Shown here: positions 48,752 to 55,764 of the stretch, one piece after another
How the letters are laid out: each line of letters begins with the position of its first letter
Position numbering within the stretch: position 1 is the stretch's first letter
Assembly (NCBI GenBank): GCA_946498095.1
Contig: CAMMMX010000020.1
Span: 1 to 55,764 of the forward strand
Direction: 5' to 3'
Source of the DNA: an uncultured Clostridia bacterium
GTDB taxonomy: Bacteria > Bacillota > Clostridia > Oscillospirales > Ruminococcaceae
Length of the DNA stretch: 55,764 nucleotides
Made by a program: the position numbers and the translations under genes
Notes under the pieces: model-generated
Database searches by the model: none
What the model was told of the DNA's origin: nothing
What the model saw: the letters and a program-made list of their open reading frames with translations, nothing else

Positions 48752-49501
48752 TCACCATAAGCCTAGGACTTCATTGGGGGATATATTGCCGAACGGCTGC
48801 ACCTTGAGGCTATAGGTGAATTCGAATCTCAACGCGTATACGTTCAGTTGGGCGCTTTCCGACGTATAGTATTCCATGCTGCCATCGTTATGATAGACCC
48901 AGTCGTCCAGAATATCCAGCCCCAGATAGGAGATATAACGTTCCATCAACAATTTTTTGTCATGACCCATCGGGGCAAATTTTGTACCATTCTCAACCCT
49001 ATGATCATCAGTAAACTCAATCAATAGCAGCTTGCGCGTTTTATGATCCATCTGATAATATTGCTGCTCCCCGGGCACATCATCCGAGAAAAAAAGATCC
49101 AGCTGAACGTCATCCTCCGGGAAACTTTTTGTCCCCACCGAATAACCTTTCACCCTATCCTGAGGTCCCAGTCGATCATAGTACTTGAGAATTCCCTCCT
49201 CTTCGAGCTTGTCAAGCTCGCTGTCCAACACCTCGACCATATTCTCATTTGTGGTTGCGTCTATTTCATTTTCATTCTCCCAAGTGTACGTCCCATCCTC
49301 ATACATCTTGTGGATCGCACGTACTAGGTAAATGTTTTCTGCTTCCGGCGTCAGCGTGCCTGTCAGCTTCCGCTGGACATGCGTCGACGTGAACAGTTTC
49401 CTGTCCTGCAGCTGGAACGCCTGTACCGGCACCAGGATCGTCGCCACTATCAGCAGCAACGTTCCTATCACTGCGCATACACTGCTCACCCAACTCTTCA
49501 T
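48752..49501 (-). CDS. Membrane-anchored hypothetical protein coupled to the sensor kinase
   Basis: ATG 49501 follows GGAGGTGGAGC. The 249-residue product has an N-terminal transmembrane helix (VSSVCAVIGTLLLIVATILV) and an extracytoplasmic domain with no family I recognise. It lies after the response regulator and histidine kinase genes, inside the kinase frame, so it is probably co-expressed and may be an accessory sensor or a target. Blocks such as NIYLVRAIHKMYEDGTYTW and MERYISYLGLDILDDWVY might help a search. Confidence 0.72.
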   Translation of the reverse strand: MKSWVSSVCAVIGTLLLIVATILVPVQAFQLQDRKLFTSTHVQRKLTGTLTPEAENIYLVRAIHKMYEDGTYTWENENEIDATTNENMVEVLDSELDKLEEEGILKYYDRLGPQDRVKGYSVGTKSFPEDDVQLDLFFSDDVPGEQQYYQMDHKTRKLLLIEFTDDHRVENGTKFAPMGHDKKLLMERYISYLGLDILDDWVYHNDGSMEYYTSESAQLNVYALRFEFTYSLKVQPFGNISPNEVLGLW

Positions 49502-50903
49502 GCTCCACCTCCATTTCAAACCATACGGAAGTCCCCACATCCAGACGACTAGTAAAGTGCAGGCTACCTCCATGCAGACGCGCAATCTTATCGCAAATCG
49601 ATAAGCCGATCCCCGCTCCGCCGTTTGCCCTTGTTCGTGCTTTGTCTACCATATAAAAAGGCTCTGTGATACGAGGCAAATTTTCCTCGGAAATACCGCA
49701 GCCTGTATCAATCACGTACAGACGGTAACGATCTCCCATCTGTTTTCCACGAATATGGATTGTACCGTCTTTTGGTCCTGCCTTCTTCGCATTCATAACC
49801 AGATTTCGAAGCATACAGAAAAACAAAGCTTCATCCGTATAGACAGTTCCTTTCTGCGCCTGGACATCCATCTGTAAATCTCCCAGTTCGGGAACAATGA
49901 TATCCTTAAATCGATGCAGCAAAGCCTGTACCGGTTGGAGGGACAGTTCTATATGTTCCTGCGTCAATGACATCAAATCCATCATTTTTTGCGACAGATC
50001 TTCCAGCCGTTTGCTCTCACGGTAAATATATCCTGCCGCCTTTTGCCGCATCTGAGGATCGCAATCCACACAGCGCAGCAGATCCGCATAGCCAAGAATC
50101 GTCGTCATGGGAGTTTTCATTTCATGCGAAAACCCCGCGATAAAGTCGTCGCGCTGTTCCACGGCAAGGTTCAGCTGCCGCACACGTTCTTCTACCGCTT
50201 CCGCCATCTGGTTAAAGCTGCGGCTTAGCTGACCGATCTCTCCACCTGAACGGATAACAGTCCGTTCATGATAAGCGCCTTGCGCAATTTTCCGGCTGGC
50301 TTGGCTCAGCTTTTTGATAGGTGCCGTCAGGAAAAGGGAGACGACGAAAATCGTAACGACTGACGTCAGCAGGATGCTGATATCCAAAAGCAGAAAAAAG
50401 CGCAGCTGCCTGTCGCGCTCATGGAATATAGATGTGATATCGTACACACTGAGGAGATATGTACCGCGATTTTGCATGTCAAGATAGGAACATAGCAGCA
50501 TAAAAACACCTTGCTGCGTATCACGGATATAATAGTGGCTGCCTTCCTTATCCAACATGCCGGCAATCTCCCCCTCCCCTAGAGAGGAGGGAAGCGTACT
50601 GAAAAGACTGCGCTTATCCTCAGAATAAAGGGAAAGGTACCTCTTCTGGATATCCGAATATCCCGTCAGATGCCTACCGTACGATGCTAAATCCCCATCA
50701 CTCACACTTTCCCCTCGCACAAGATCGCTGAGCATGGCCGACTCCATGGCGTACCGCTCCAACATATGCTGGCTGGTACTCTGTTCCACTGCGACATTGA
50801 GTGAGGAAGCGAAATTCTGCCGCAACATCAAATATCCGCCCACCGAGAACAGTACGGCGATGACCGCTGTTGTGCTCAACACCAGCTTGAGCCAAAAACG
50901 CAC
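49299..50903 (-). CDS. Sensor histidine kinase
   Basis: The 534-residue frame starts at GTG 50903. It has two transmembrane helices (about 8-27 and 170-192) around an extracellular sensor, a HAMP domain (APIKKLSQASRKIAQG), the phospho-acceptor His in FSHEMKTPMTTI, the N box (LRNLVMNAKKA), G1 (DTGCGIS) and G2 (GGAGIGLSI). Conserved sequence ends near FEMEVEH; the last ~65 residues overlap the next gene by 203 bp in another frame and look non-native, suggesting loss of the original stop. Confidence 0.88.
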   Translation of the reverse strand: MRFWLKLVLSTTAVIAVLFSVGGYLMLRQNFASSLNVAVEQSTSQHMLERYAMESAMLSDLVRGESVSDGDLASYGRHLTGYSDIQKRYLSLYSEDKRSLFSTLPSSLGEGEIAGMLDKEGSHYYIRDTQQGVFMLLCSYLDMQNRGTYLLSVYDITSIFHERDRQLRFFLLLDISILLTSVVTIFVVSLFLTAPIKKLSQASRKIAQGAYHERTVIRSGGEIGQLSRSFNQMAEAVEERVRQLNLAVEQRDDFIAGFSHEMKTPMTTILGYADLLRCVDCDPQMRQKAAGYIYRESKRLEDLSQKMMDLMSLTQEHIELSLQPVQALLHRFKDIIVPELGDLQMDVQAQKGTVYTDEALFFCMLRNLVMNAKKAGPKDGTIHIRGKQMGDRYRLYVIDTGCGISEENLPRITEPFYMVDKARTRANGGAGIGLSICDKIARLHGGSLHFTSRLDVGTSVWFEMEVEHEELGEQCMRSDRNVAADSGDDPGAGTGVPAAGQETVHVDACPAEADRHADAGSRKHLPSTCDPQDV

Positions 50904-50935
50904 GCCGTTTCCACTTCCTTCCTATTATTTATCCG

Positions 50936-51589
50936 TTATCCCTCAAGCTTATAGCCAATTTTAAAGACTGTTTTGATACGGTCCTGCCAGCCCAGTTTCT
51001 TACGCAGACGCAAAATATGCAAATCCAAGGTTCGCGTCCGCCCCATGAGTTCTTCGCCCCAGACACGTTCAAATAATGTTTCCCTGTACAAAACGGCATT
51101 TTTGTTTCGTACCAGAATCATCAAAAGCTCGTATTCCTTAGGCGTCAGATCAACCTCCCTGCCGTTCTTTTGGACGCTGTGAGCCTGTGTGTTGATGGTC
51201 ACATCACCGATGGTAATAAACCCCTGCCCCTTGTGGTATCGTCGCAACACCGATTCCACCCGTGCGAGCAGCTCGTCGATTTCAAACGGCTTGACGATAT
51301 AGTCGTCGGCACCCATATGTAGTCCTCTGACCTTATCCTGTGTTGTTCCCTTCGCTGTAATGAAAATAGCTGGAATCCCCATCGGCTGTACATATTCCAT
51401 CAACTCGTAGCCATTAATTTGTGGCAGCATAATATCCAGCAGCACCAAATCATAATCGTTGCGCTCAATGAGATCCGCTCCCTGCTTTCCGTCCAGCGCG
51501 CAGGTGCATTCGTATCCGGCGCGCGACAGGCTGATCTGAATCAACTCAGCGATCGGCGCTTCATCCTCCACGATCAGAATTTTTACCAT
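50936..51589 (-). CDS. OmpR/PhoB-family response regulator
   Basis: The 217-residue protein has a receiver domain (acidic pair EDE at 8-10, phospho-acceptor Asp in LVLLDIMLP, Thr in ITAKG, Lys in VKPFEIDELLARV) and a winged-helix DNA-binding domain (VDLTPKEYELLMILVRNKN, HILRLRKKLGWQDRIKTVFKIGYKL in pieces). It is 32 bp upstream of its partner histidine kinase. The target genes are not shown. Confidence 0.95.
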   Translation of the reverse strand: MVKILIVEDEAPIAELIQISLSRAGYECTCALDGKQGADLIERNDYDLVLLDIMLPQINGYELMEYVQPMGIPAIFITAKGTTQDKVRGLHMGADDYIVKPFEIDELLARVESVLRRYHKGQGFITIGDVTINTQAHSVQKNGREVDLTPKEYELLMILVRNKNAVLYRETLFERVWGEELMGRTRTLDLHILRLRKKLGWQDRIKTVFKIGYKLEG

Positions 51590-52005
51590 GCTCCCTTTCC
51601 CACTCCCTTATGTTTGCCCGAAGGCTCTCCTATCCCTACGGCCAATACGTTTGTTCGCAACAATCAGATTACCTCCATAATAGAACGAAAGACCGCTCTG
51701 AAAGGATTCTTCCAACAAGGCCATTTCACCAGTCTATCTATTGACCGTCCATAATTTTGGATTGCTCTGACCTAGCTTACACATTTCATGTTTCAAAAAA
51801 GTATCCAATCTAACCCTATCTATCATACAGCAAAAGACACGTTACGTCTACTACCAAAAAAATATTAGCACTCTTTTGATTATAGTGCTAATATTCTATT
51901 TTTATATTATTATTATTCATATTTAAGAAATAATAAAGGCGTATAATCAATTTTGTACTAAAGGGAATCTCTATAAGTTTTTCCGTACAGAAAGGCGGAT
52001 GATAG
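51590..52005. other. Divergent control region between the response regulator and clpB
   Basis: About 415 bp hold no gene. They contain the CIRCE element at 51865-51891 and an AT-rich stretch with TATAAT at 51942-51947, 60 bp before clpB. No -35 box is obvious for that -10. A promoter for the two-component genes must also lie here but I could not place it. Confidence 0.6.
51865..51891. promoter_or_regulatory. CIRCE operator (HrcA box)
   Basis: TTAGCACTC (51865-51873), nine bases, TAGTGCTAA (51883-51891): the CIRCE consensus with one mismatch (T for G at the first base of the right arm). It lies 114 bp before clpB. Confidence 0.9.
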
Positions 52006-54633
52006 ATGAACGCGCAGAAATTCACCCAAAAATCTCTGGAAGCTATCCAGGCGGCGCAGGACCTTTCACTCCAACGCCATAATCCTCAGATTGAAGCACA
52101 GCATTTACTGCTGGCTCTGCTGGAACAAGATCAGGGGCTTATCCCTCAGCTGTTACTGAAAATGAACGTCGATGCAGACGGCTTGCAGCACCGCGTCCAA
52201 CAAGGGGTGGACATGCTACCTCATGTATCAGGTTCGGGACGGGAAGCCGGGAAGATTTACGTTTCTCAGGATGTGGACACTATCCTCAGCGGTGCCGAGG
52301 AATCGGCCGAACATATGAAGGACGAATATGTCTCAGTCGAGCATATCTTCCTGTCTATGTTGAACCATCCTGACGACGCGTTGAAAAAGTTGTTCGCTGA
52401 CTTTAGAATCAGCAAGGACGCCTTTCTCAAAGCGCTCGCCTCGGTACGCGGTGCGGCACGTGTAACAAACGATAGTCCTGAAGCGACCTACGACGCGCTG
52501 AAAAAGTATGGCACGGACCTGGTCGCGCGTGCACGCAGCCAGAAGTTGGATCCCGTCATAGGACGAGACGACGAAATTCGTAACGTGATCCGGATCCTGT
52601 CGCGGAAGACGAAGAACAATCCGGTGCTGATTGGCGAACCCGGCGTCGGTAAGACGGCAATCGCTGAAGGGCTTGCTCAGCGTATTGTTCGGGGCGACGT
52701 TCCCCACAGTCTGCAGGACAAGACGATCTTCTCCCTAGATATGGGCGCATTGATTGCGGGCGCAAAATTCCGCGGTGAATTTGAGGAACGCCTCAAGGCC
52801 GTCTTAGGCGAAATCCGGAAAAGCGAGGGACGGATCATCCTCTTTATCGACGAGCTGCACACTATCGTCGGCGCCGGCAAGACGGAGGGCTCCATGGACG
52901 CCGGAAACCTACTCAAGCCCATGCTGGCCAGAGGTGAGCTGCATTGTATCGGTGCGACAACACTGGATGAGTACCGCCAGTATATTGAAAAAGATCCCGC
53001 GCTGGAACGGCGTTTCCAGCCTGTTATGGTGAACGAGCCGTCGGTGGAAGACACGATCGCTATCCTCCGCGGCCTGAAAGAACGCTACGAAATTTTCCAC
53101 GGCGTCAAAATACAGGATCAGGCAATCATCGCAGCAGCAACGCTCTCGCACCGCTATATTACCGACCGTTTTCTGCCCGACAAGGCCATCGACCTCATCG
53201 ATGAAGCCTGCGCGATGCTGCGGACCGAAATCGACTCGATGCCGACTGAGTTGGATGTGATACAGCGTAAAATCATCCAGCATGAGATTGAGGAGGCGGC
53301 GCTGAAAAAAGAAAAGGACGCCCTGTCCCAAGAGCATCTAAAAGAGATCCAGAAGGAACTTGCGGAAATGCGTGAAAAATTTAACACCATGAAGGTGCAA
53401 TGGGACAACGAAAAGTCGGCAATCGGCAAGGTACAGTCGCTCAAGCGGAGCATTGAACAGCTTAACGCCGAAATAGAAAAGGCGCAGCAATCCTATGACC
53501 TGAATAAGGCCGCTGAACTGAAATACGGTAAACTGCCACAGCTGCAAAAACGTCTGGAAGAAGAAGAAAAGTTGGCGGAGTCCTCTCAGAAGGGAAATAC
53601 GCTGTTACGCGACAAAGTAACGGAGGAGGAAATCGCCCGCATCGTTGAGCGCTGGACAGGGATCCCTGTCGCGCGGCTGATGCAGGGGGAACGTGAAAAA
53701 CTACTGCACCTGGAAGACATCCTGCACCAGCGTGTCATCGGACAGGACGAGGCCGTGACCAAGGTGACGGAAGCAATCATCCGTTCCCGTGCAGGCATCC
53801 AGGATCCCAACCGTCCGATCGGTTCTTTCCTTTTCCTGGGGCCGACTGGCGTGGGAAAAACAGAGCTTGCCAAAGCACTGGCTCAATGCCTGTTCGACGA
53901 CGAGCACAATATCGTCCGTATTGATATGACGGAATATATGGAGAAATACTCCGTTTCCCGTCTCATCGGCGCGCCTCCCGGATACGTCGGCTACGAGGAG
54001 GGCGGCCAGCTGACCGAGGCCGTGCGTCGCAAACCCTACTCCGTTGTGCTGTTCGACGAGGTGGAAAAAGCGCATCCGGACGTTTTTAACGTCCTGCTGC
54101 AGGTACTGGACGACGGGCGTATTACTGACTCACAGGGGCGTACTGTCGACTTTAAGAATACCATCATTATCCTGACCTCCAATCTTGGCTCCTCCGCCCT
54201 GCTGGACGGCATCGACTCCTCAGGCGAAATTACGGCCGAAGCGAAGGAGGAGGTCATGAACCTGCTCAAACGTTCCTTCCGCCCTGAGTTCCTGAACCGC
54301 TTAGACGAAATTGTCTTCTATAAACCGCTGTCACGTCAGGACGTTACCCAGATTGTCGATCTGTTCATTGCCGACCTGAACCGTCGCTTGGGGGATAAGC
54401 AGCTCAAGTGTAACGTCAGCGACCAAGCGAAGGCCTTTATTGTTGAACACGGTTATGATCCAGTTTATGGCGCTCGTCCGTTACGCCGGTATGTCCAACG
54501 AAACGTCGAAACCTTGATTGGGCGGCTCATTCTCAGCGAAGATCTCCTTCCCGGCACTCTCATTGACGTGACCGTCGAGGATGGCTCTCTAGCCGTTCAT
54601 GCGCAGCACCCTCAGGAAATAGTGTCGCAATAA
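52006..54633 (+). CDS. clpB: ATP-dependent disaggregase ClpB
   Basis: The 875-residue Hsp100 protein has a Clp N-domain (about 1-145), AAA-1 with Walker A GEPGVGKT (about 210) and [12 protein letters not shown], the ClpB coiled-coil middle domain (about 400-525, [20 protein letters not shown] onward), AAA-2 with GPTGVGKTE (about 611) and [14 protein letters not shown], and the D2 small domain. The middle domain distinguishes it from ClpC. It rescues aggregated proteins with DnaK. A CIRCE element upstream predicts HrcA repression. Confidence 0.97.
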   Translation: MNAQKFTQKSLEAIQAAQDLSLQRHNPQIEAQHLLLALLEQDQGLIPQLLLKMNVDADGLQHRVQQGVDMLPHVSGSGREAGKIYVSQDVDTILSGAEESAEHMKDEYVSVEHIFLSMLNHPDDALKKLFADFRISKDAFLKALASVRGAARVTNDSPEATYDALKKYGTDLVARARSQKLDPVIGRDDEIRNVIRILSRKTKNNPVLIGEPGVGKTAIAEGLAQRIVRGDVPHSLQDKTIFSLDMGALIAGAKFRGEFEERLKAVLGEIRKSEGRIILFIDELHTIVGAGKTEGSMDAGNLLKPMLARGELHCIGATTLDEYRQYIEKDPALERRFQPVMVNEPSVEDTIAILRGLKERYEIFHGVKIQDQAIIAAATLSHRYITDRFLPDKAIDLIDEACAMLRTEIDSMPTELDVIQRKIIQHEIEEAALKKEKDALSQEHLKEIQKELAEMREKFNTMKVQWDNEKSAIGKVQSLKRSIEQLNAEIEKAQQSYDLNKAAELKYGKLPQLQKRLEEEEKLAESSQKGNTLLRDKVTEEEIARIVERWTGIPVARLMQGEREKLLHLEDILHQRVIGQDEAVTKVTEAIIRSRAGIQDPNRPIGSFLFLGPTGVGKTELAKALAQCLFDDEHNIVRIDMTEYMEKYSVSRLIGAPPGYVGYEEGGQLTEAVRRKPYSVVLFDEVEKAHPDVFNVLLQVLDDGRITDSQGRTVDFKNTIIILTSNLGSSALLDGIDSSGEITAEAKEEVMNLLKRSFRPEFLNRLDEIVFYKPLSRQDVTQIVDLFIADLNRRLGDKQLKCNVSDQAKAFIVEHGYDPVYGARPLRRYVQRNVETLIGRLILSEDLLPGTLIDVTVEDGSLAVHAQHPQEIVSQ

Positions 54634-54647
54634 CACCATACAAAGGA

Positions 54648-54680
54648 AGGGGGAAGCGTCCTGGAAAGGCGCTTCCCCCT
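54648..54680 (+). terminator. Terminator after clpB
   Basis: AGGGGGAAGCG (54648-54658) and CGCTTCCCCCT (54670-54680) form a perfect 11-bp stem. The T run is weak. Confidence 0.7.
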
Positions 54681-54847
54681 ATTAATCGTAGATGGCTGCA
54701 CAAGCGGCCGTTTTCGTGCTGATACGCCCCAATGTCATCTATTATCTGTGCTACCTAGCATTGCTCCGACATATATATTACCGTCATGATAACATGAGCC
54801 CTGCGCTGACTCCCGCACCCACGCACGACTCAATCGGAGGGATAGCC

Positions 54848-55423
54848 ATGAACACTATGCACAGGCCGGAAATGAACGCAAAACGCCCCGTCGCCACCAC
54901 AGCGCCTGTCCCACAGGAACTCGCTGTCCGTGACGCTTCTCCCTATCCAGAGCTGAGCGCTTGCACTTCCAACAACCGCTACATGCCAATGCTGACACAG
55001 GATTTTGTCGCCACACACAGCGAGTTCACTACCATTTCGATGTATCTGTACCAAAGCTGGATGCTGCAGGAACAATATCCGGAGCTTTCAAAAACCATAA
55101 AACGGATTGCTCAAGTGGAAATGCAGCATTTGGACATCCTTGGCCAACTCATCGTCCATACCGGCGGGACGCCCAAGTACCGTGCCGTCTATCGGGATGG
55201 TTACACCGTCTGGAACGGGACGATGGTTCATTATGGTGTTCAAATTCACGATCTGCTTCGTCGCAACATTCGGGGCGAGCAGGAGGCATGCGAACGTTAT
55301 ACCCTGCAGGCACAAAAGGTCCAAGATCCAGGATTATGTGCTGTATTCAGCCGTTTAGCACTGGACGAAAAACTACACGCCGAAATTTTTCAGGAGGCAT
55401 TCAACAGCCTTCCTCCGACATAA
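54848..55423 (+). CDS. Ferritin-like diiron domain protein
   Basis: ATG 54848 follows GGAGGGATAGCC, giving 191 residues after a loose N-terminus of about 45. The four-helix bundle carries metal ligands in HSEFTTISMYLYQSW (Glu), VEMQHLDILGQLI (ExxH), IRGEQEACERYTLQA (Glu) and DEKLHAEIFQEAF (ExxH), the rubrerythrin/manganese-catalase-like pattern, without a rubredoxin domain. The role, likely in oxidative stress, is inferred. It may share the clpB stress context. Confidence 0.82.
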   Translation: MNTMHRPEMNAKRPVATTAPVPQELAVRDASPYPELSACTSNNRYMPMLTQDFVATHSEFTTISMYLYQSWMLQEQYPELSKTIKRIAQVEMQHLDILGQLIVHTGGTPKYRAVYRDGYTVWNGTMVHYGVQIHDLLRRNIRGEQEACERYTLQAQKVQDPGLCAVFSRLALDEKLHAEIFQEAFNSLPPT

Positions 55424-55517
55424 CAAGTTTTCTTGCGAAAAAAACATCAAAAGGGCTTTCCTTCCAGAAAGAGCCCATTTGACGATCTTCGAAATGCACC
55501 CCAACATCATCGATGAA

Positions 55518-55571
55518 CGCTCCAATAAATAAAGGAGAGAACTTTCGTTCTCTCCTTTATTTATTGGAGCG
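55518..55571 (-). terminator. tRNA-Gly terminator with a perfect 25-bp inverted repeat
   Basis: The arms 55518-55542 and 55547-55571 are exact inverses around TTTC. The core GGAGAGAAC/GTTCTCTCC, then TTTATTTATT, is a terminator for the minus-strand tRNAs. The right arm covers the last bases of tRNA-Gly. Confidence 0.8.
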
Positions 55572-55640
55572 GGCTACGAGGCTCGAACTCGCTACCTCCA
55601 CCTTGGCAAGGTGGCGCTCTACCAGATGAGCTAAGCCCGC
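55565..55640 (-). tRNA. tRNA-Gly (GCC)
   Basis: A complete 76-nt cloverleaf: acceptor GCGGGCT with AGCCCGC, anticodon stem CCACC/GGTGG around TTGCCAA (anticodon GCC), T arm GCGAG-TTCGAGC-CTCGT, discriminator T, CCA encoded. Confidence 0.97.
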
Positions 55641-55654
55641 ATTTATCCTGCCTC

Positions 55655-55678
55655 CGATGTGCCGTTTTTGGCACATCG
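55655..55678 (-). other. Hairpin between tRNA-Phe and tRNA-Gly
   Basis: CGATGTGCC and GGCACATCG form a perfect 9-bp stem with a GTTTTT loop in the 69-nt spacer between the two tRNAs. It may guide processing of a shared precursor. Confidence 0.5.
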
Positions 55679-55709
55679 AAACTGGACTCCACATTGATGC
55701 ATTCACTTT

Positions 55710-55764
55710 TGGTGCCTCCGGACGGAATCGAACCATCGACACGAGGATTTTCAGTCCTCTGCTC
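55710..55764 (-). tRNA. tRNA-Phe (GAA), 5-prime part outside the window
   Basis: Anticodon stem GAGGA/TCCTC around CTGAAAA (anticodon GAA), short variable loop, T arm GATGG-TTCGATT-CCGTC, acceptor 3-prime strand CGGAGGC, discriminator A, CCA encoded. The acceptor 5-prime strand and D arm lie beyond the window edge. Confidence 0.93.

Noticed and set aside
1-55764. CRISPR array, rRNA genes, phage structural genes
   Set aside because: No regularly spaced direct repeats, rRNA-like stretches or phage proteins were seen on either strand.

Overview
The window reads as chromosome of an anaerobic, endospore-forming member of the Bacillota, most likely class Clostridia. The evidence is pyruvate formate-lyase with its activase, the sporulation genes yqfC, yqfD and a ylbJ-like gene, a HrcA/CIRCE-type operator before clpB, many strong AGGAGG ribosome-binding sites with occasional TTG or GTG starts, and a typical rpsF-ssb-rpsR operon. 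No rRNA gene is present, so genus cannot be fixed. Two tRNA genes lie at the right edge.

Layout. (1) 1 to about 10,019: right-hand part of an integrated mobile element. It carries a MarR-controlled cargo operon (MarR, DUF1848, nitroreductase, SPL-type radical SAM, MutM, an adenylation-domain gene broken by two in-frame stops, GNAT, KTR protein), then a sigma-like/HTH regulatory module with small ORFs, and a large serine recombinase. The recombinase ends against the last 32 codons of a host gene, so the element has split that gene. (2) 10,200-31,640, housekeeping: a frameshifted XRE regulator, a PfkB kinase, pflA/pflB, dCMP deaminase, PduL, yqfD/yqfC, ylbJ, SanA-like and DUF3048 proteins, a GT4 glycosyltransferase with a YbhN-type membrane protein, pyrophosphatase, an ADP-ribosylglycohydrolase/radical SAM/PadR group, and a GntR-ABC export operon with a perfect operator. 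(3) 31,837-33,365: a YwaF-like membrane protein and a short unknown gene. (4) 33,343-40,325: the highlight, a surface-fibre locus with two SipW-type signal peptidases, three TasA/camelysin-like subunits (one with a VPQTG sorting tail) and a BspA-type leucine-rich-repeat protein. (5) 40,606-55,764: a Cys-rich clostridial protein, pcrA, rpsR-ssb-rpsF, a HAD phosphatase, a methyltransferase behind a leader peptide and attenuator, a GNAT gene, a decayed diguanylate cyclase, a two-component system, clpB with CIRCE, a ferritin-like protein and tRNA-Gly/tRNA-Phe.

Most notable system: the fibre locus is preceded by a 231-bp segment bounded by perfect 28-bp inverted repeats (39210-39237 and 39469-39496). 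Each repeat has two 11-bp arms around a 6-bp core, the architecture of a tyrosine-recombinase site. The segment contains a near-consensus promoter and a terminator. A tyrosine recombinase gene abuts the right repeat, and its stop codon lies inside that repeat. As sequenced the promoter points away from the fibre operon, into the recombinase in antisense. Inversion would aim it at sipW. I read this as a phase-variable promoter switch for a SipW/TasA-type fibre, in the OFF state here. The inverted repeats and promoter are seen directly; the switching is inference.
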